Of a stretch of DNA of 64,000 bases, positions 1 through 11,241 are shown piece by piece. Positions within the stretch are counted from its first letter, which is position 1, and every line of letters starts with the position of its first letter. This DNA comes from Vicinamibacterales bacterium (GTDB lineage: Bacteria; Acidobacteriota; Vicinamibacteria; Vicinamibacterales; UBA8438): NCBI GenBank assembly GCA_958296065.1, contig CATQHX010000004.1:34286-98285 (forward strand), written 5' to 3'. The position numbers and the translations under genes were made by a program. The notes beneath the pieces were generated by a model that saw only the letters and a list, made by a program, of their open reading frames with translations, did not search any database and had not been told where the DNA came from.

Positions 1-2
1 GC

Positions 3-26
3 GACTTCCAGCCGCTGGTCGAGTAG
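3..26 (+). CDS. 3' end of an upstream gene (partial)
   Basis: The first bases read in one frame as Asp-Phe-Gln-Pro-Leu-Val-Glu followed by TAG. This could be the tail of a gene that begins before the window. Seven codons cannot identify a family, and another frame could be the real one. The remaining bases up to position 154 show no gene and should hold the promoter of the transaminase that follows. Confidence 0.25.
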   Translation, partial: DFQPLVE

Positions 27-154
27 GGCCCGTCGAGTGTCTCCTCGTCAGCGTCGGTTACCGCGGTACGTGAACTCGAGCGGACCAGGACGCACCAGCC
101 TTCTCGGCGATCGTAGCGGACCAGACGGCCTCCGTTCGTTCTATCGTTAGAGGG

Positions 155-1474
155 ATGGATGTCTCGGCGTACGGACGACGGCTGCTCGGCGACTCCGGCA
201 CGCGGTCGCTGATGGACGACCTCGGCGAGATTGCGGCGGCCGGCGGCGCGATCATGAATCTGGGGGGCGGAAGTCCGAGCCTGATTCCAGCCGCGGAAGC
301 GGTGTTTCGCCGGCACATGGAATCGCTGTTGCGGCGCGAGGGGGCGTTCGAGCGGGCCATCGGCTTGTACGGCGGACCGGAGGGCGATCGGGACTTCGCC
401 AACGCCCTGGCCGGACTTCTCCAGCGCGAGGTCGGCTGGGAGGTCACCGCGCGCAACATCGCCCTGACCAACGGCAGCCAGTCCGCCTTCCTTCCGTTGT
501 TCAATCTGCTGGCGGGGCCGATGGGCGACGGTCGGCCGGCGCGCCGCATCCTGCTGCCGCTCTCGCCGGAGTACATCGGCTACGCGGACCTCGGTTTCAC
601 GCCCGGCCTGTTCACCGCGCGACGCTCCATCATCCACGAACTGGACGACAAGCTGTTCAAGTACGGGGTGGACTTCGAGGGATTGGAGGAGGTCGAGGAC
701 ATCGGCGCGATCTGCGTGTCGCGCCCCACCAATCCGACCGGCAACGTGATAACCGACGAGGAGGTCGAGCGGCTCGGCGCCGTCGCCCGCGTCAGGGGCG
801 TGCCGCTCATCCTGGACACCGCGTACGGCGCGCCGTTTCCGGGCATCGTGTTCGGCGAGTCGACGCCCGCGTGGGACGAGCACACGGTCGTCTGCATGAG
901 CCTGTCGAAGCTCGGACTCCCCGGATTCCGCACCGGCATCGTGATCGCGAACGAGGAGATCGTCGAGGCGCTGGCCGCCGCCACCGCCATTTACTGCCTG
1001 TCGCCGGGCAGGCTCGGCCCGGCGCTCGCCACCGAGCTGATCGAGAGTGGCGAGCTGCTGCCGCTCGCGCGCGACGTGATCCGGCCCCACTACGCCGAGC
1101 GTGCGGCCCGTGCGGTCGACCGGCTCCGGGCCGGGCTGCACGACTATCCCATTGGAATTCACAAGCCGGAGGGGGCCTTCTTCCTGTGGCTCTGGATGCC
1201 GGGGCTCCCGATAACCAACGCGGCGCTCTACGAGCGGCTCAAGCAGCGCGACGTCATCGTCGTCTCCGGGCACTATTTCTTTCCGGGGCGCGAGGACGAC
1301 GACTGGCCGCACAAGCGAGAGTGCATCCGCATCAGCTACGCCGACGACTGGGATCGGACCCGTCGCGGGCTCGACATCATCGTGGAAGAGGTGCGGCGGG
1401 CGTACGATGGCGCCATCGTACGCCGTACCGTCCAGGAGCTTGCGCCGCAGAACGCAACGAAAACGGAGTTCTGA
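155..1474 (+). CDS. avtA: valine--pyruvate transaminase (AvtA-type)
   Basis: A 439-residue class I/II, fold-type I PLP aminotransferase. AvtA makes L-valine from 2-oxoisovalerate with alanine as amino donor, in the cytoplasm. Visible family features are the N-terminal [12 protein letters not shown] stretch, [10 protein letters not shown] (cofactor phosphate region), SRPTNPTGN (substrate and PLP contacts), [10 protein letters not shown] and SLSKLGLPG, whose Lys is the expected Schiff-base residue. Length fits the family. The ATG at 155 follows AGAGGG. The last codons (QELAPQNA) lie inside a dispersed repeat, so the extreme C-terminus may be repeat-derived. The dehydrogenase downstream on the same strand also touches branched-chain metabolism (valine catabolism), so a shared transcript is possible. 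Confidence 0.9.
   Translation: MDVSAYGRRLLGDSGTRSLMDDLGEIAAAGGAIMNLGGGSPSLIPAAEAVFRRHMESLLRREGAFERAIGLYGGPEGDRDFANALAGLLQREVGWEVTARNIALTNGSQSAFLPLFNLLAGPMGDGRPARRILLPLSPEYIGYADLGFTPGLFTARRSIIHELDDKLFKYGVDFEGLEEVEDIGAICVSRPTNPTGNVITDEEVERLGAVARVRGVPLILDTAYGAPFPGIVFGESTPAWDEHTVVCMSLSKLGLPGFRTGIVIANEEIVEALAAATAIYCLSPGRLGPALATELIESGELLPLARDVIRPHYAERAARAVDRLRAGLHDYPIGIHKPEGAFFLWLWMPGLPITNAALYERLKQRDVIVVSGHYFFPGREDDDWPHKRECIRISYADDWDRTRRGLDIIVEEVRRAYDGAIVRRTVQELAPQNATKTEF
1434..1460 (+). repeat. dispersed repeat, copy A
   Basis: A 27-bp stretch with the core CTTGCGCCGCAGAACGCA. It overlaps the 3' end of the transaminase gene and supplies its last codons. The same core recurs on the opposite strand at 58005-58032 and 58428-58455, and in diverged form near 9187 and 41705. 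See the findings for the family. Confidence 0.7.
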
Positions 1475-1529
1475 GACGCAGCGCACACTTTCTGGATCGT
1501 ATCGCCGCGAGTGCGGCAGACTTTGGCCC

Positions 1530-3017
<1,488 letters not shown>

Positions 3018-3048
3018 GGTGCGATGCGTGTGGCTTGCGTGCCAGAAT

Positions 3049-3518
3049 TCAGCCTCTACTGTCGAATAGAAGATAAACGGCGAACGCGCGGCGATCCCTT
3101 CGGGGTGCTTGAGCGAATCCGCGGATCACGTCTTCTGCTTCGCTTATGCTCTGGATGACCTCGTTTTTCGAGAAGGCCGCGTCAGGATCGTAGTCCGCCG
3201 TGTGCCGCTTCCTCTGCATATCGACAAAGGCGCTCGCAAGATCCTGGATTTCGTTGGGGAACTCCACGATCCTCTGCTGCGCGCAACGCTTCTTGGCGTG
3301 GCCATGGTTCAGCGCACGGTAGGCTTGTCGCCACGCGGCCTCACTACGATTGGCGCCTGGGCCGCCGACCAGCATATCCGCACAACAGATGGCCAAGCAG
3401 TGGAACAGTGCGTATAGTACGCCGTGCTCACAGCGCGCCGGAGATCGCTCTGGCGAGGACGTCCGCTGGATGATGTCGTCAGGTGGCGGGCCGTTTCAAT
3501 GAAATCGAGCGCTTGCAC
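3049..3518 (-). pseudogene. HEPN-domain protein, frameshifted
   Basis: Two overlapping frames join into one protein of about 155 residues. The N-terminal part ends in AVSTAYYT. The shifted frame continues LFHCLAICCADMLVGG, then RALNHGHAKKRC, FPNEIQDLASAF and KRHTADYDP. A YY-x-LFH helix followed by an Arg-x(4-6)-His motif (here RALNHGH) is typical of HEPN proteins, many of which are RNA-cleaving toxins. The frame changes at about 3408-3416. The start overlaps the end of the upstream partner gene by 23 bp, so the two form an operon. Either the gene is inactivated or one base is miscalled. The HEPN assignment is from motif reading only. Confidence 0.6.
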
Positions 3519-3834
3519 GCTTCAGGCTCCGCTCCAGTCGCGGCCATTCGGATTTCTCGACGAAAGACGGACTGGGAAATTCCTCGACGCCGGCGTCAAT
3601 CAACTTCGGACGAATGCGCCGAATCAACCCGGACGTCCAGTGGGGGTCGAGTGCCTCTTGGTCGCCATCGAACACGATCATGATGCGAAGGTACGGCTCT
3701 CCGTCGCCGTCGCCGTATTCGTCGACGGCGGGAATGACCCTGATTGGATCGAACACGAACTTGTCTGCGAAGTGCTCGACCAGAGTTGCTTTGACGATGT
3801 CTGCGACCTTATTGCGGAGTTCCCGGGTGATCAC
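3496..3834 (-). CDS. small partner of the HEPN gene (possible antitoxin or nucleotidyltransferase-like)
   Basis: A 112-residue acidic protein, first gene of a two-gene operon with the broken HEPN gene. Central residues read DGEPYLRIMIVFDGD, followed by RIRPKLIDAGVEEFPSPSF. I do not recognise a named family with certainty. The size, the strict overlap with a HEPN gene and the alternating hydrophobic strand around LRIMIVF fit a toxin-antitoxin style partner. The canonical GSxxxGxxxSDxD motif of MNT nucleotidyltransferases is absent, unlike the MNT gene at 47.4 kb, so this is a different kind of partner. Function is inferred from context only. Confidence 0.55.
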   Translation of the reverse strand: MITRELRNKVADIVKATLVEHFADKFVFDPIRVIPAVDEYGDGDGEPYLRIMIVFDGDQEALDPHWTSGLIRRIRPKLIDAGVEEFPSPSFVEKSEWPRLERSLKRASARFH

Positions 3835-3903
3835 ATCGCGCCTCCGTAGCCTGCAGCAAGGGTACCGACCATTGTACCTGGGGCCGGGGGACGCGATGGT
3901 CGG

Positions 3904-4070
3904 TCATTCCGGCAGAGCAAAGACGTAGAGGCCGTTGCCGGTTTCGGGGCACCGCACCTCCGGCGTGAGCCGTAGCCCGTGACCGGGGTCGGCCGGTTGA
4001 TCCGGGTGCCGGCTGTCGAGGCCAAGATCAGCAGGCCGACGCAGGATACCAGGGGCAAGCGGGCTGTCAT
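3904..4070 (-). pseudogene. remnant of a PQQ-dependent dehydrogenase gene (ends only)
   Basis: The last 21 codons before the stop at 3904 read LTPEVRCPETGNGLYVFALP plus Glu. This is close to the C-terminus of the intact PQQ dehydrogenase at 24.4 kb (LTPELRPSNGNNLFVFALP). In a different frame, 100-160 bp upstream, there is a signal-peptide-like start (MTARLPLVSCVGLLILAS). The simplest reading is a dehydrogenase gene that has lost its middle by deletion. Too little remains to exclude chance for the N-terminal part; the C-terminal match is the stronger half. Confidence 0.4.
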
Positions 4071-4145
4071 CCTGTCCCTCCAGGTCCGACGATTCCACTT
4101 CCGCGGTCGGATGCATGCGGCGTCGTTCGGGGCCAAGCTTGTTTA

Positions 4146-4163
4146 ATACTACACTTGTGGTAT
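4146..4163 (+). promoter_or_regulatory. BlaI/MecI-type operator 1
   Basis: ATACTACACTTGTGGTAT is an 18-bp dyad with eight of nine pairs outside the centre able to match. It resembles the TACTACA-N-TGTAGTA operators bound by BlaI/MecI dimers. It lies directly upstream of a blaI-type gene, which predicts autorepression of the blaI-blaR1 pair. A second dyad follows at 20-bp centre-to-centre spacing. Confidence 0.7.
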
Positions 4164-4169
4164 CATGGC

Positions 4170-4179
4170 TACAGTTGTA
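4170..4179 (+). promoter_or_regulatory. BlaI/MecI-type operator 2
   Basis: TACAGTTGTA is a shorter dyad with four of five pairs. It is centred 20 bp (two helical turns) after operator 1 and abuts the ATG at 4180. Two phased operators are common in front of BlaI/MecI-controlled genes. If translation began at 4165 this site would be inside the coding region, which is one reason to favour the 4180 start. Confidence 0.5.
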
Positions 4180-4563
4180 ATGGCGAAGAGCAGCCGACCG
4201 CGCCCGCTGTCCAGGACCGAGTGGACCATCATGCAGCTCTGCTGGAAGCTCGGCCGCGCGACCGCCCGGCAGGTCCACGATGCATCGGACGGCAGCCGCG
4301 ACTACCGCACCGTCAAGACGCTTCTCGACCGCATGGCCGCCAAGGGCTTTCTGCGCATCGAGAAGCTGGGCCGGCTGAGCCTCTTCGTGCCGGCCGTTTC
4401 CCGGCAACGCGCGGTCTCGGAGGTCGTCACGGACTTCGTCGATGCGGTGCTGGAGCGTTCCGTCACCCCGCTGTATCTCCATCTGGCGGAGCGCGACGAC
4501 CTGAGCCCGGAAGAGATCACCTTCTTTCGGCGGCAACTGGAAGCTGACAAGGAGGAGTCATGA
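4180..4563 (+). CDS. BlaI/MecI/CopY family transcriptional repressor
   Basis: A winged-helix repressor of 127 residues (132 if it starts at ATG 4165). The N-terminal half (LSRTEWTIMQLCWKLGRAT, then DYRTVKTLLDRMAAKGFL) is the DNA-binding domain of the BlaI family. The C-terminal part is the helical dimerisation segment that, in characterised relatives, is cut by the partner peptidase on induction. No Shine-Dalgarno sequence precedes either ATG, so the message may be leaderless. The stop overlaps the ATG of the blaR1-type gene as ATGA, so the two are co-translated. Two operator dyads just upstream predict autorepression. Confidence 0.85.
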   Translation: MAKSSRPRPLSRTEWTIMQLCWKLGRATARQVHDASDGSRDYRTVKTLLDRMAAKGFLRIEKLGRLSLFVPAVSRQRAVSEVVTDFVDAVLERSVTPLYLHLAERDDLSPEEITFFRRQLEADKEES

Positions 4564-7218
4564 GCGAGGAGCTCGTCGGGCAGTGGCTCGCCGCGGCAAG
4601 CGGCGTGACCGTCCAGTTCACCGTGGCTCGTGGCGATCGTCGCGACCGCCCTCTTCTTCCTGCGGTCGTTGCCCCCGCGGGTCCGCTACGTCGTGTGGCT
4701 CGTGGTCCTGCTGCGCCTCGTGGTCCCCGTCGGGCTGACGTCGCCGTGGGGAGTGCTCCCGTCGTCCGTCGCCCGCCCAACCTTCGCCACGGTCCCGACG
4801 GTCGCGGACGGAGCATCCGCGAACCCGATCCCTGCGAGCGAGAGTCCCGCAGCTTTTGAAACGGATGCAGTCGCTGCGGACTCGATGGCGCCGTCCGGCG
4901 CCGCCGGGTCGCAGATGCCGGCCGAAGGCGCGATATCGTCGGCCGGCCTGCTGTTCATGGCGTGGTGCGTCGGTGTGCTCGGTCTGATGACCGCCCAGGT
5001 GGTTCGATCCGCGCGACGGCGCCGCTGCGTGGCGGCGGCCACGGAACCGCTTCCGCCGGCAGTCAAACGGAGAATCGACCAGCTCCGGGCGCAGCTCGGC
5101 ATGCGCCGGCCGGTGGACGTCGTGGCGGTTCGCGACGACGCCATCCGCGGCCCCGCGATCCAGGGCTGCCTGCGGCCGCGCATCCTGCTCCCGTCGTCGC
5201 TGATCGAATCCTGGCGGCGCGAAGAGCTCGATCCGGTGCTGCTCCACGAGCTCATTCACATCCAGCGAGTGGATCCCGCAGTGCGCGCGCTCGCCAACCT
5301 GCTGCAGATTGCCTGGTTCTTCCATCCGCTGGCCTGGTGGGTCGGACACCGCCTCGGCGAAGAGCGGGAAAGGGCGTGCGACGACGCCGTCGTGCGAGGG
5401 CTTCGTGGGGAGAAGCGCACTTACGTGAGAGGCCTGTTGCGTCTGGTCGAGGAGCGCGTGGGCCCTGCGTGGGATGCGCCGGGCCTCCGGATGGCCGCTT
5501 CACGACGGCCACTGGCCAGGCGCCTCGCGCGCATACTGCGGCCCCGCTACGATCCCCATCCGCGCGTCGGGCCCGTCGCTCTGACGGTCCTGATCGCCAG
5601 CGTCGGCCTGGGCTTGGTGCTCTCCACCGAAACGGGCATTCGCGCGCGGGGCGAGGCGCAGGACCCTCCGCGGATTCAGGGAAGGACCGTTTGGCGCGGC
5701 GCGTTCTTTGCCGAGTCCGTTGAACGGATCGAGGATGACGACCGGGTCTACGTCGGCGGGGACTTCACCATCGGGCGACCCTCGACCCCGCTGCAGCCGG
5801 ATGCCGAGGAGCTGGCGGCCCGGAACCCGGCTCTCTTCGACCGACTTCGGTCGCTGGGGCGCGTCTCCGCGACGATCATCGTCGATCGGGAGGGGGAGGT
5901 ACACCGTGTCCGCTTCGCGGGCGACGTCGACGAGGAGCTCCGGAAACCCTTCCGGGCCGTGCTTGACGCAGCTCGTTTCGACCCGACGACGCATTTCGAT
6001 CGCGGGCCAGTGCTGGTCGAGGTGCAGGTCGACTACTTCATCAACCCGCCGGAGCCGCGGTGGTCGCTCTACGGGCGAGGCCAGGCGCTGGTGGGCGACG
6101 AGGCCGCCGAGCTGATGGGCAGGGGCCGAGAGGGCCGACGATACGCCCTGGTCGTCGAAAGGGGTCAGCCGCCTGTTCTGGACGTTGGCGGCGAAGAGCT
6201 GATCTTCGCCTTCGTCCTGTCGACGGATGCCGGCGGCGGCGTGGAGTCGGCCGAGCTGTTCCGGGACTCGCGCACCGGTCCGACCGAGGATTCCGAATCG
6301 ACGCCGGAGTCGGAACGGCTGATTCGCTATCTGCGGACGTTCCGTTTCGAGCCGACTCGCGGCGGCGAAGAGGCGGCGGATCCACCGAAGCTCATGATCG
6401 ACCTGCGGGTGTCGCCGCGGGGCGTGGAGGTCGCTACCCGAGCCGGCGACGAGGAGGAGCTGGAACGCCGCCTCGCGAACGCCTATCGACTGGCGGCCGG
6501 TCGGAACCTGGATCTCCGGCCGCCGCCCCATCCACCCGAACGCATGGTCCTTTATCGAACGTGGCGCCCGACGCAGGCTCGGGTCATGCCGGCCGGGCCG
6601 AGCCAGATGACCATCGTCCGGACCGACGACGGACCCGCGGTCAGGAGCGCGTGTTTCGGGTGCGAAGACCTGCTGGGGGTGCTGGAGGCCCTCGGCGTTC
6701 GGCGCGACGCCGTCCGCTTCGGACGAGGCGCCGAGAACGTGCGGATAGTCGCCGACATCGTCAGGCGTGAGGGTGCGTCCCGTGAGGAGCTCCTCGGCGA
6801 GTTGTCTCGCGTGCTCGAGGAACGGCTCGACCTGGACCTCGGCTTTCGTAGCGTCTCCGAGGTGTCCAGGACGCTCGTCCTGCGGGGCTCGGTCGGGGCG
6901 GTGCCGCCGGACGACGAACGCGACGGACAACGCGTGCTGCACGTATTCACCGACCGCAGGGATCCCGGGACCGGTGCCGGCGGCGGTCCGTTCCCCGATA
7001 CCGGCGACTTGGTCGAGCTCCTGTCGAATCATCTCGGCATGCCCGTCGTTGACCGGACGACCGGCACTCCCGACCATCCCGTTCACGTGCGACTCCACCC
7101 TTCGGCACAACGGACGCAACGGCTGGACCTGTTGATTCGGAACCTGGAGTCGCAGACCGATCTCGACATCGAGATAGTCGAACGCTCCGACTGGATCGTG
7201 GTCGTCAGTCCGTCGTAA
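4560..7218 (+). CDS. BlaR1-type M56 metallopeptidase with TonB-C-like and DUF3738-like tail (frameshifted near its start)
   Basis: The first 20 codons from ATG 4560 (ATGA overlap with blaI) are in one frame and everything after about 4620 is in the next, beginning VAIVATALFFLRSLPP. Removing one G of GTGG at about 4622 restores a continuous first membrane helix. An in-frame GTG at 4630 could start a shorter product. The M56 domain has HELIH with two zinc His and a downstream ERERACDDAVV helix that should supply the third ligand. After a further membrane segment comes a region like the TonB C-terminal fold (SATIIVDREGEVHRVRFAG). A last domain contains LLSNHLGMPVVDRTTG, which resembles DUF3738. 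The protein is a predicted membrane sensor-protease acting on the BlaI partner; the ligand is unknown. Confidence 0.75.
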
Positions 7219-8000
<782 letters not shown>

Positions 8001-8079
8001 CTCACGCGATGAGAGCGACGGTCCGCCGGGACGCCGCGCAGAGCTCTTGCCCCGGATGGCATCGCGGCGGCCGGCGCCC

Positions 8080-9153
8080 CTACTTCGACTCGGCCGCGGC
8101 CTCTGCCGCCTGCCGCTCCAGGTTCCGGTAGATCTCCAGGATGTGCCGGATGTCGTGGTTGCCCTCGTGGCACGCGTACTCGAAGAGCGGACCTTCGGTC
8201 GCCACCATCGGTACCTCGGCGCTCCACGGGCGCATCCACGTGTTGGGATCCTCTATCGTGAACTCGTAGTGGATGCGGTCTTCCGCGACGCGCGTGAAGC
8301 GCTCCACGACGGTCATCTCCTCGGTGGCCCCCCGGTAGCGTCGCCGCTCGTTGAAGTTCCGCGTCTCGACGACCAGCGTGTCGCCGTCCCAGCGGCCTGT
8401 CGAATCGCCGGCCCACTGCCCGATCTTTCGGGAGATGTACGGCCGCCCGTCGATCGGGATGATGCGCGGCGGGTTGGTGTTCAGCTCCGTGAACACCACC
8501 ACGGAGTCCGGCGTCTGGAAGATCTGGTGGATGTCGTTGTAGGCCGGCGGCAGGTTCGGCGGGCCCTCGTGCGACCAGACGATGCAGCGCTCGGGGAACG
8601 GCCGGTGCAGGTGGCTGTCGAAGACGCTGGGCAGTTGTCGCGCTGCCGCCTCGGCGGCCAGCTTGTCCGCGGCCTCCGGCGTCAAGGGCGGGATCCTCCC
8701 GTTGGGCGGATCCGTGATCAGCGAGGTGCGCCGGGTCGACAGGCCTTTCGGCACGGGCGTCCGCAGCCAGATCTCGTTGTCGTAGTGGACGTAGGAAGGG
8801 TCTCGGTTGATCTGGTACAGGCGACGCTCTCTCTCCTCCGCATCCTCGATCTCGACGGCGTTGCGCGCCGACGGATCGACCCCCTCGGCCGTCAACTGCG
8901 CGTTCAGCGCGGCCACTTCCTCTTCGGTGAAGAACGCTTTCTCGCCCAGGTACTCGGGCCGTTCCAGGGGCGTGAAGGTCTGGGTCGTCCAGTAGCCCTG
9001 CAAATCCGGTTGGCCGTCGGGCAGGCGTGGCATGGTCCACGTCGTGCCGGTGTCCGGTGCGTCCTCGGCCTGACTCTGCCCGACAGCAGGAACGGGCGCC
9101 AGCCAGCCGAGCGCGATCATCGTCACGCACGCCGCAAGACTGCGATGGCTCAT
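8080..9153 (-). CDS. exported protein of unknown function (acidobacterial-type family)
   Basis: A 357-residue protein starting at ATG 9153, preceded by GGGAGAGG. An N-terminal signal peptide ends around PAVGQSQA. The mature part carries WTMPRLPDGQPDLQGYW near the start and GRWDGDTLVVETRNFN towards the end, motifs I associate with a large uncharacterised exported family common in Acidobacteriota. It has no lipobox, no membrane segment beyond the signal and no recognised catalytic motif. The open frame extends upstream through a hairpin-forming repeat, but the signal peptide fixes the start. It ends in TAG. Confidence 0.75.
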   Translation of the reverse strand: MSHRSLAACVTMIALGWLAPVPAVGQSQAEDAPDTGTTWTMPRLPDGQPDLQGYWTTQTFTPLERPEYLGEKAFFTEEEVAALNAQLTAEGVDPSARNAVEIEDAEERERRLYQINRDPSYVHYDNEIWLRTPVPKGLSTRRTSLITDPPNGRIPPLTPEAADKLAAEAAARQLPSVFDSHLHRPFPERCIVWSHEGPPNLPPAYNDIHQIFQTPDSVVVFTELNTNPPRIIPIDGRPYISRKIGQWAGDSTGRWDGDTLVVETRNFNERRRYRGATEEMTVVERFTRVAEDRIHYEFTIEDPNTWMRPWSAEVPMVATEGPLFEYACHEGNHDIRHILEIYRNLERQAAEAAAESK

Positions 9154-9184
9154 CGTCCTCTCCCTTGGTTCGAATCCAGAGCCG

Positions 9185-9221
9185 CCAGGAGTCTGCGCCG
9201 TAGAACGGGGCAGACTCCTGG
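9185..9221. repeat. perfect 12-bp inverted repeat; diverged dispersed repeat, copy B
   Basis: CCAGGAGTCTGC (9185-9196) and its exact complement GCAGACTCCTGG (9210-9221) flank a 13-base loop. The left arm and loop resemble the dispersed repeat core (AGGAGTCTGCGCCG-AGAACG). It lies in the 5' region of the exported-protein gene and could form a transcript hairpin. No T-run follows on either side, so a simple terminator is unlikely. Confidence 0.65.
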
Positions 9222-9402
9222 TCAGGCCCGGTTGGGTGGCAATCGGAGCCGCGGGCGACGATTGTCGGGCTAGTGTTGCATAGTCGGCGCCCTCGGCCAA
9301 TGGGATTTCGCCGTGCCGCTCGTTGTCGAGAGCGCCCGGGCGACAGGGCTCGACGCAACTCGAACCTGGAAGGAAGCCAGCGCGACGAGGCGTTTCGGGA
9401 CG

Positions 9403-10242
9403 CTACCGCTTCTCCGCGATGATGCCGACCATCGGCGGCGCGGACAGGAAGGCGCCGGGATCGTGCTCCCGCTCGCGCCACTCCGCCTCGAACGCCTCGC
9501 ACTCGGCCGCGGTCAGCAGTCCGGCTTCCACCAGCTTCGGCACGTAGCCGAAGAAGAAGCCGGTCGGCCACTGCCACAGCGCAGTCCCGGGCCGGGCGAA
9601 CCGTGCCAGGGGGACGAGCTCGACCAGACGGCATCCGGCTCCCGCGATGAGCCCCGGGAGCCGCTCGCCGACGTTCAGGTCGCCCCCGGTGCGCCGCCAG
9701 CTCTCGTACACCGCCGCGAGCACGCGTTCGAACGCCGGGCTTCGGGGATGCAGCGCGGTCGCGTTGTAGTTCAGATAGTCCCAGACCACGAGCCGCCCTC
9801 CCGACCGCAGTCCCGACACCGCCCGTTCGATGACCGGCACCGGGTCGGGCAGAAAACAGAACAGCCAGCGCGCGAAGGCGCCGTCGAGGGAACCGGGGTC
9901 GAGCCGTAGCGCTTCTACCCGCTCCACCCGCGCCGTGAGCTGGGCCAGTCCCCGTCGGCCGGCTTCCTGGGCCAGCGCCCCGATGAAGCGAGCCGACTCG
10001 TCTACCGCGAGCACGCGTCCCTCGGCACCGACCCGCTCCGCCAACTCGAGCGCGGCGAATCCGGGACCGCAGCCCAGATCGAGCAAGCGGTCGCCGGGCC
10101 CGAAGCCCGCGCGGTCCCAGAGGTCGTGCGCCCAGTCGGCCCAAAGCCGGTGCTGCGTTTCGAGACGGTGTCGCTCGTCGGAGTCGGTGCCGAGCAGGTA
10201 GGGCTCTTCCTGGGCGTCTTCGGCCGAACCGGAGCCGGTCAC
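9403..10242 (-). CDS. class I SAM-dependent methyltransferase
   Basis: A 279-residue methyltransferase starting at GTG 10242, which overlaps the stop of the upstream dioxygenase gene as GTGA, so the two are translationally coupled. DRLLDLGCGPGFAALELAE (about residues 51-69) is SAM-binding motif I, VLAVDESARF is motif II, and ARWLFCFLPDP with LRSGGRLVVWDY are later motifs. This fits a UbiE/Methyltransf_25-like small-molecule enzyme. The substrate is unknown; coupling to a TauD-family dioxygenase suggests both act on the same metabolite. It ends in TAG. Confidence 0.85.
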   Translation of the reverse strand: MTGSGSAEDAQEEPYLLGTDSDERHRLETQHRLWADWAHDLWDRAGFGPGDRLLDLGCGPGFAALELAERVGAEGRVLAVDESARFIGALAQEAGRRGLAQLTARVERVEALRLDPGSLDGAFARWLFCFLPDPVPVIERAVSGLRSGGRLVVWDYLNYNATALHPRSPAFERVLAAVYESWRRTGGDLNVGERLPGLIAGAGCRLVELVPLARFARPGTALWQWPTGFFFGYVPKLVEAGLLTAAECEAFEAEWREREHDPGAFLSAPPMVGIIAEKR

Positions 10243-11114
10243 GGGATGCTCTGGGGGTCGTAGAACGGCGCGTCGCCCTGGATGGTGACCCGGTAGCCGT
10301 GGCGCGTCTCCGGGTAGTAGTCCCAGATTGCCAGATGCTGGGTGCAGCGGTTGTCCCAGAAGGCGATCGAGTTCTCGCGCCACTGGAAGCGGCAGTTGAA
10401 GTCGGGCTGCGCGCAGTGCTTGAACAGGAATGCCAGGAGGGCGTCGCTCTCGGCGACCGGCAGGTCCTTGATGCGGGTGGTGAACCCCTCGTTCACGTAT
10501 AGCGCGGGCTTGCCGGTGACCGGATGGGTGCGGATGACCGGGTGCTCCGCCGACGGGTAATCGTCGTCCCGGAGGGTGCCCGGGCCGTACCGCCCCCGGT
10601 AGTACTGCTCGCCGTCGTGGACCGCGGTCAGCCCCGTGAGGAACCGCTGCATCCGGTCCGAGAGTCCCTCGTAGGCGGCGTACATGCTGGAGAAGAGGGT
10701 GTCGCCGCCGCCGGAGGGAGGTACCTGCACGACTCGGAGCATGCTGCCCATCGGCGGCTCGATGTCGCACGAGACGTCGGAGTGCCACAGGCTGCCCGCG
10801 ACGAACTCCACCTTGTCGTCGCCGTGGACGACCAGGATTTCGGGATGCTCGGCGTCCTTGGGGGCGGCCGGGTGGATATGCAGCTTGCCGAAGCGGCGGC
10901 CGAGCGCCTTGTGCTGCTCGAACGTCAGCTCCTGATCGCGGAAGAAGAGGACCAGGTGCCGCGCCCACGCGTCCTTCAGATCGGCCAACGTCGCATCGTC
11001 GAGCGGCCGGGTGAGATCGATGCCCGAGACCTGGGCTCCGATGGTCGGCGTGAGCGGGTCGACCCGCAGCTTGGTGGCCGCCACGGATGACGCGGACGGA
11101 TTCGGCAGGGCCAT
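10239..11114 (-). CDS. TauD/TfdA-family 2-oxoglutarate/Fe(II) dioxygenase
   Basis: A 291-residue enzyme starting at ATG 11114 (MALPNPS). The open frame further upstream lacks family sequence. LTPTIGAQVSGIDLTRPL is the conserved N-terminus of TauD/TfdA proteins. LWHSDVSC supplies the HxD iron ligands, and NRCTQHLAIWDYYPETRHGY the distal His and the Arg that binds 2-oxoglutarate. Such enzymes hydroxylate and split taurine, sulfonates, 2,4-D or related substrates. The true substrate cannot be read from sequence. It is coupled to the methyltransferase downstream. Its 5' end faces the phosphodiesterase gene, so 11115-11241 is a divergent promoter region. Confidence 0.88.
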   Translation of the reverse strand: MALPNPSASSVAATKLRVDPLTPTIGAQVSGIDLTRPLDDATLADLKDAWARHLVLFFRDQELTFEQHKALGRRFGKLHIHPAAPKDAEHPEILVVHGDDKVEFVAGSLWHSDVSCDIEPPMGSMLRVVQVPPSGGGDTLFSSMYAAYEGLSDRMQRFLTGLTAVHDGEQYYRGRYGPGTLRDDDYPSAEHPVIRTHPVTGKPALYVNEGFTTRIKDLPVAESDALLAFLFKHCAQPDFNCRFQWRENSIAFWDNRCTQHLAIWDYYPETRHGYRVTIQGDAPFYDPQSIP

Positions 11115-11241
11115 TACGGAATTATAGATGGTCTTGCCCGCACGCTCTCCCGGCCGGCCCAGACGCCCGGGCGCCTTGCCACTCTCGGTGCGACGGGGAT
11201 TCGCACGGTTTCCTGCAGGGGCGTTGCTATACTGCCGGAGC

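Noticed and set aside
4600..4640. Programmed frameshift in blaR1
   Set aside because: No slippery heptamer or following stem was evident, and several other genes in the window show similar single-base breaks, so an indel is the simpler explanation.
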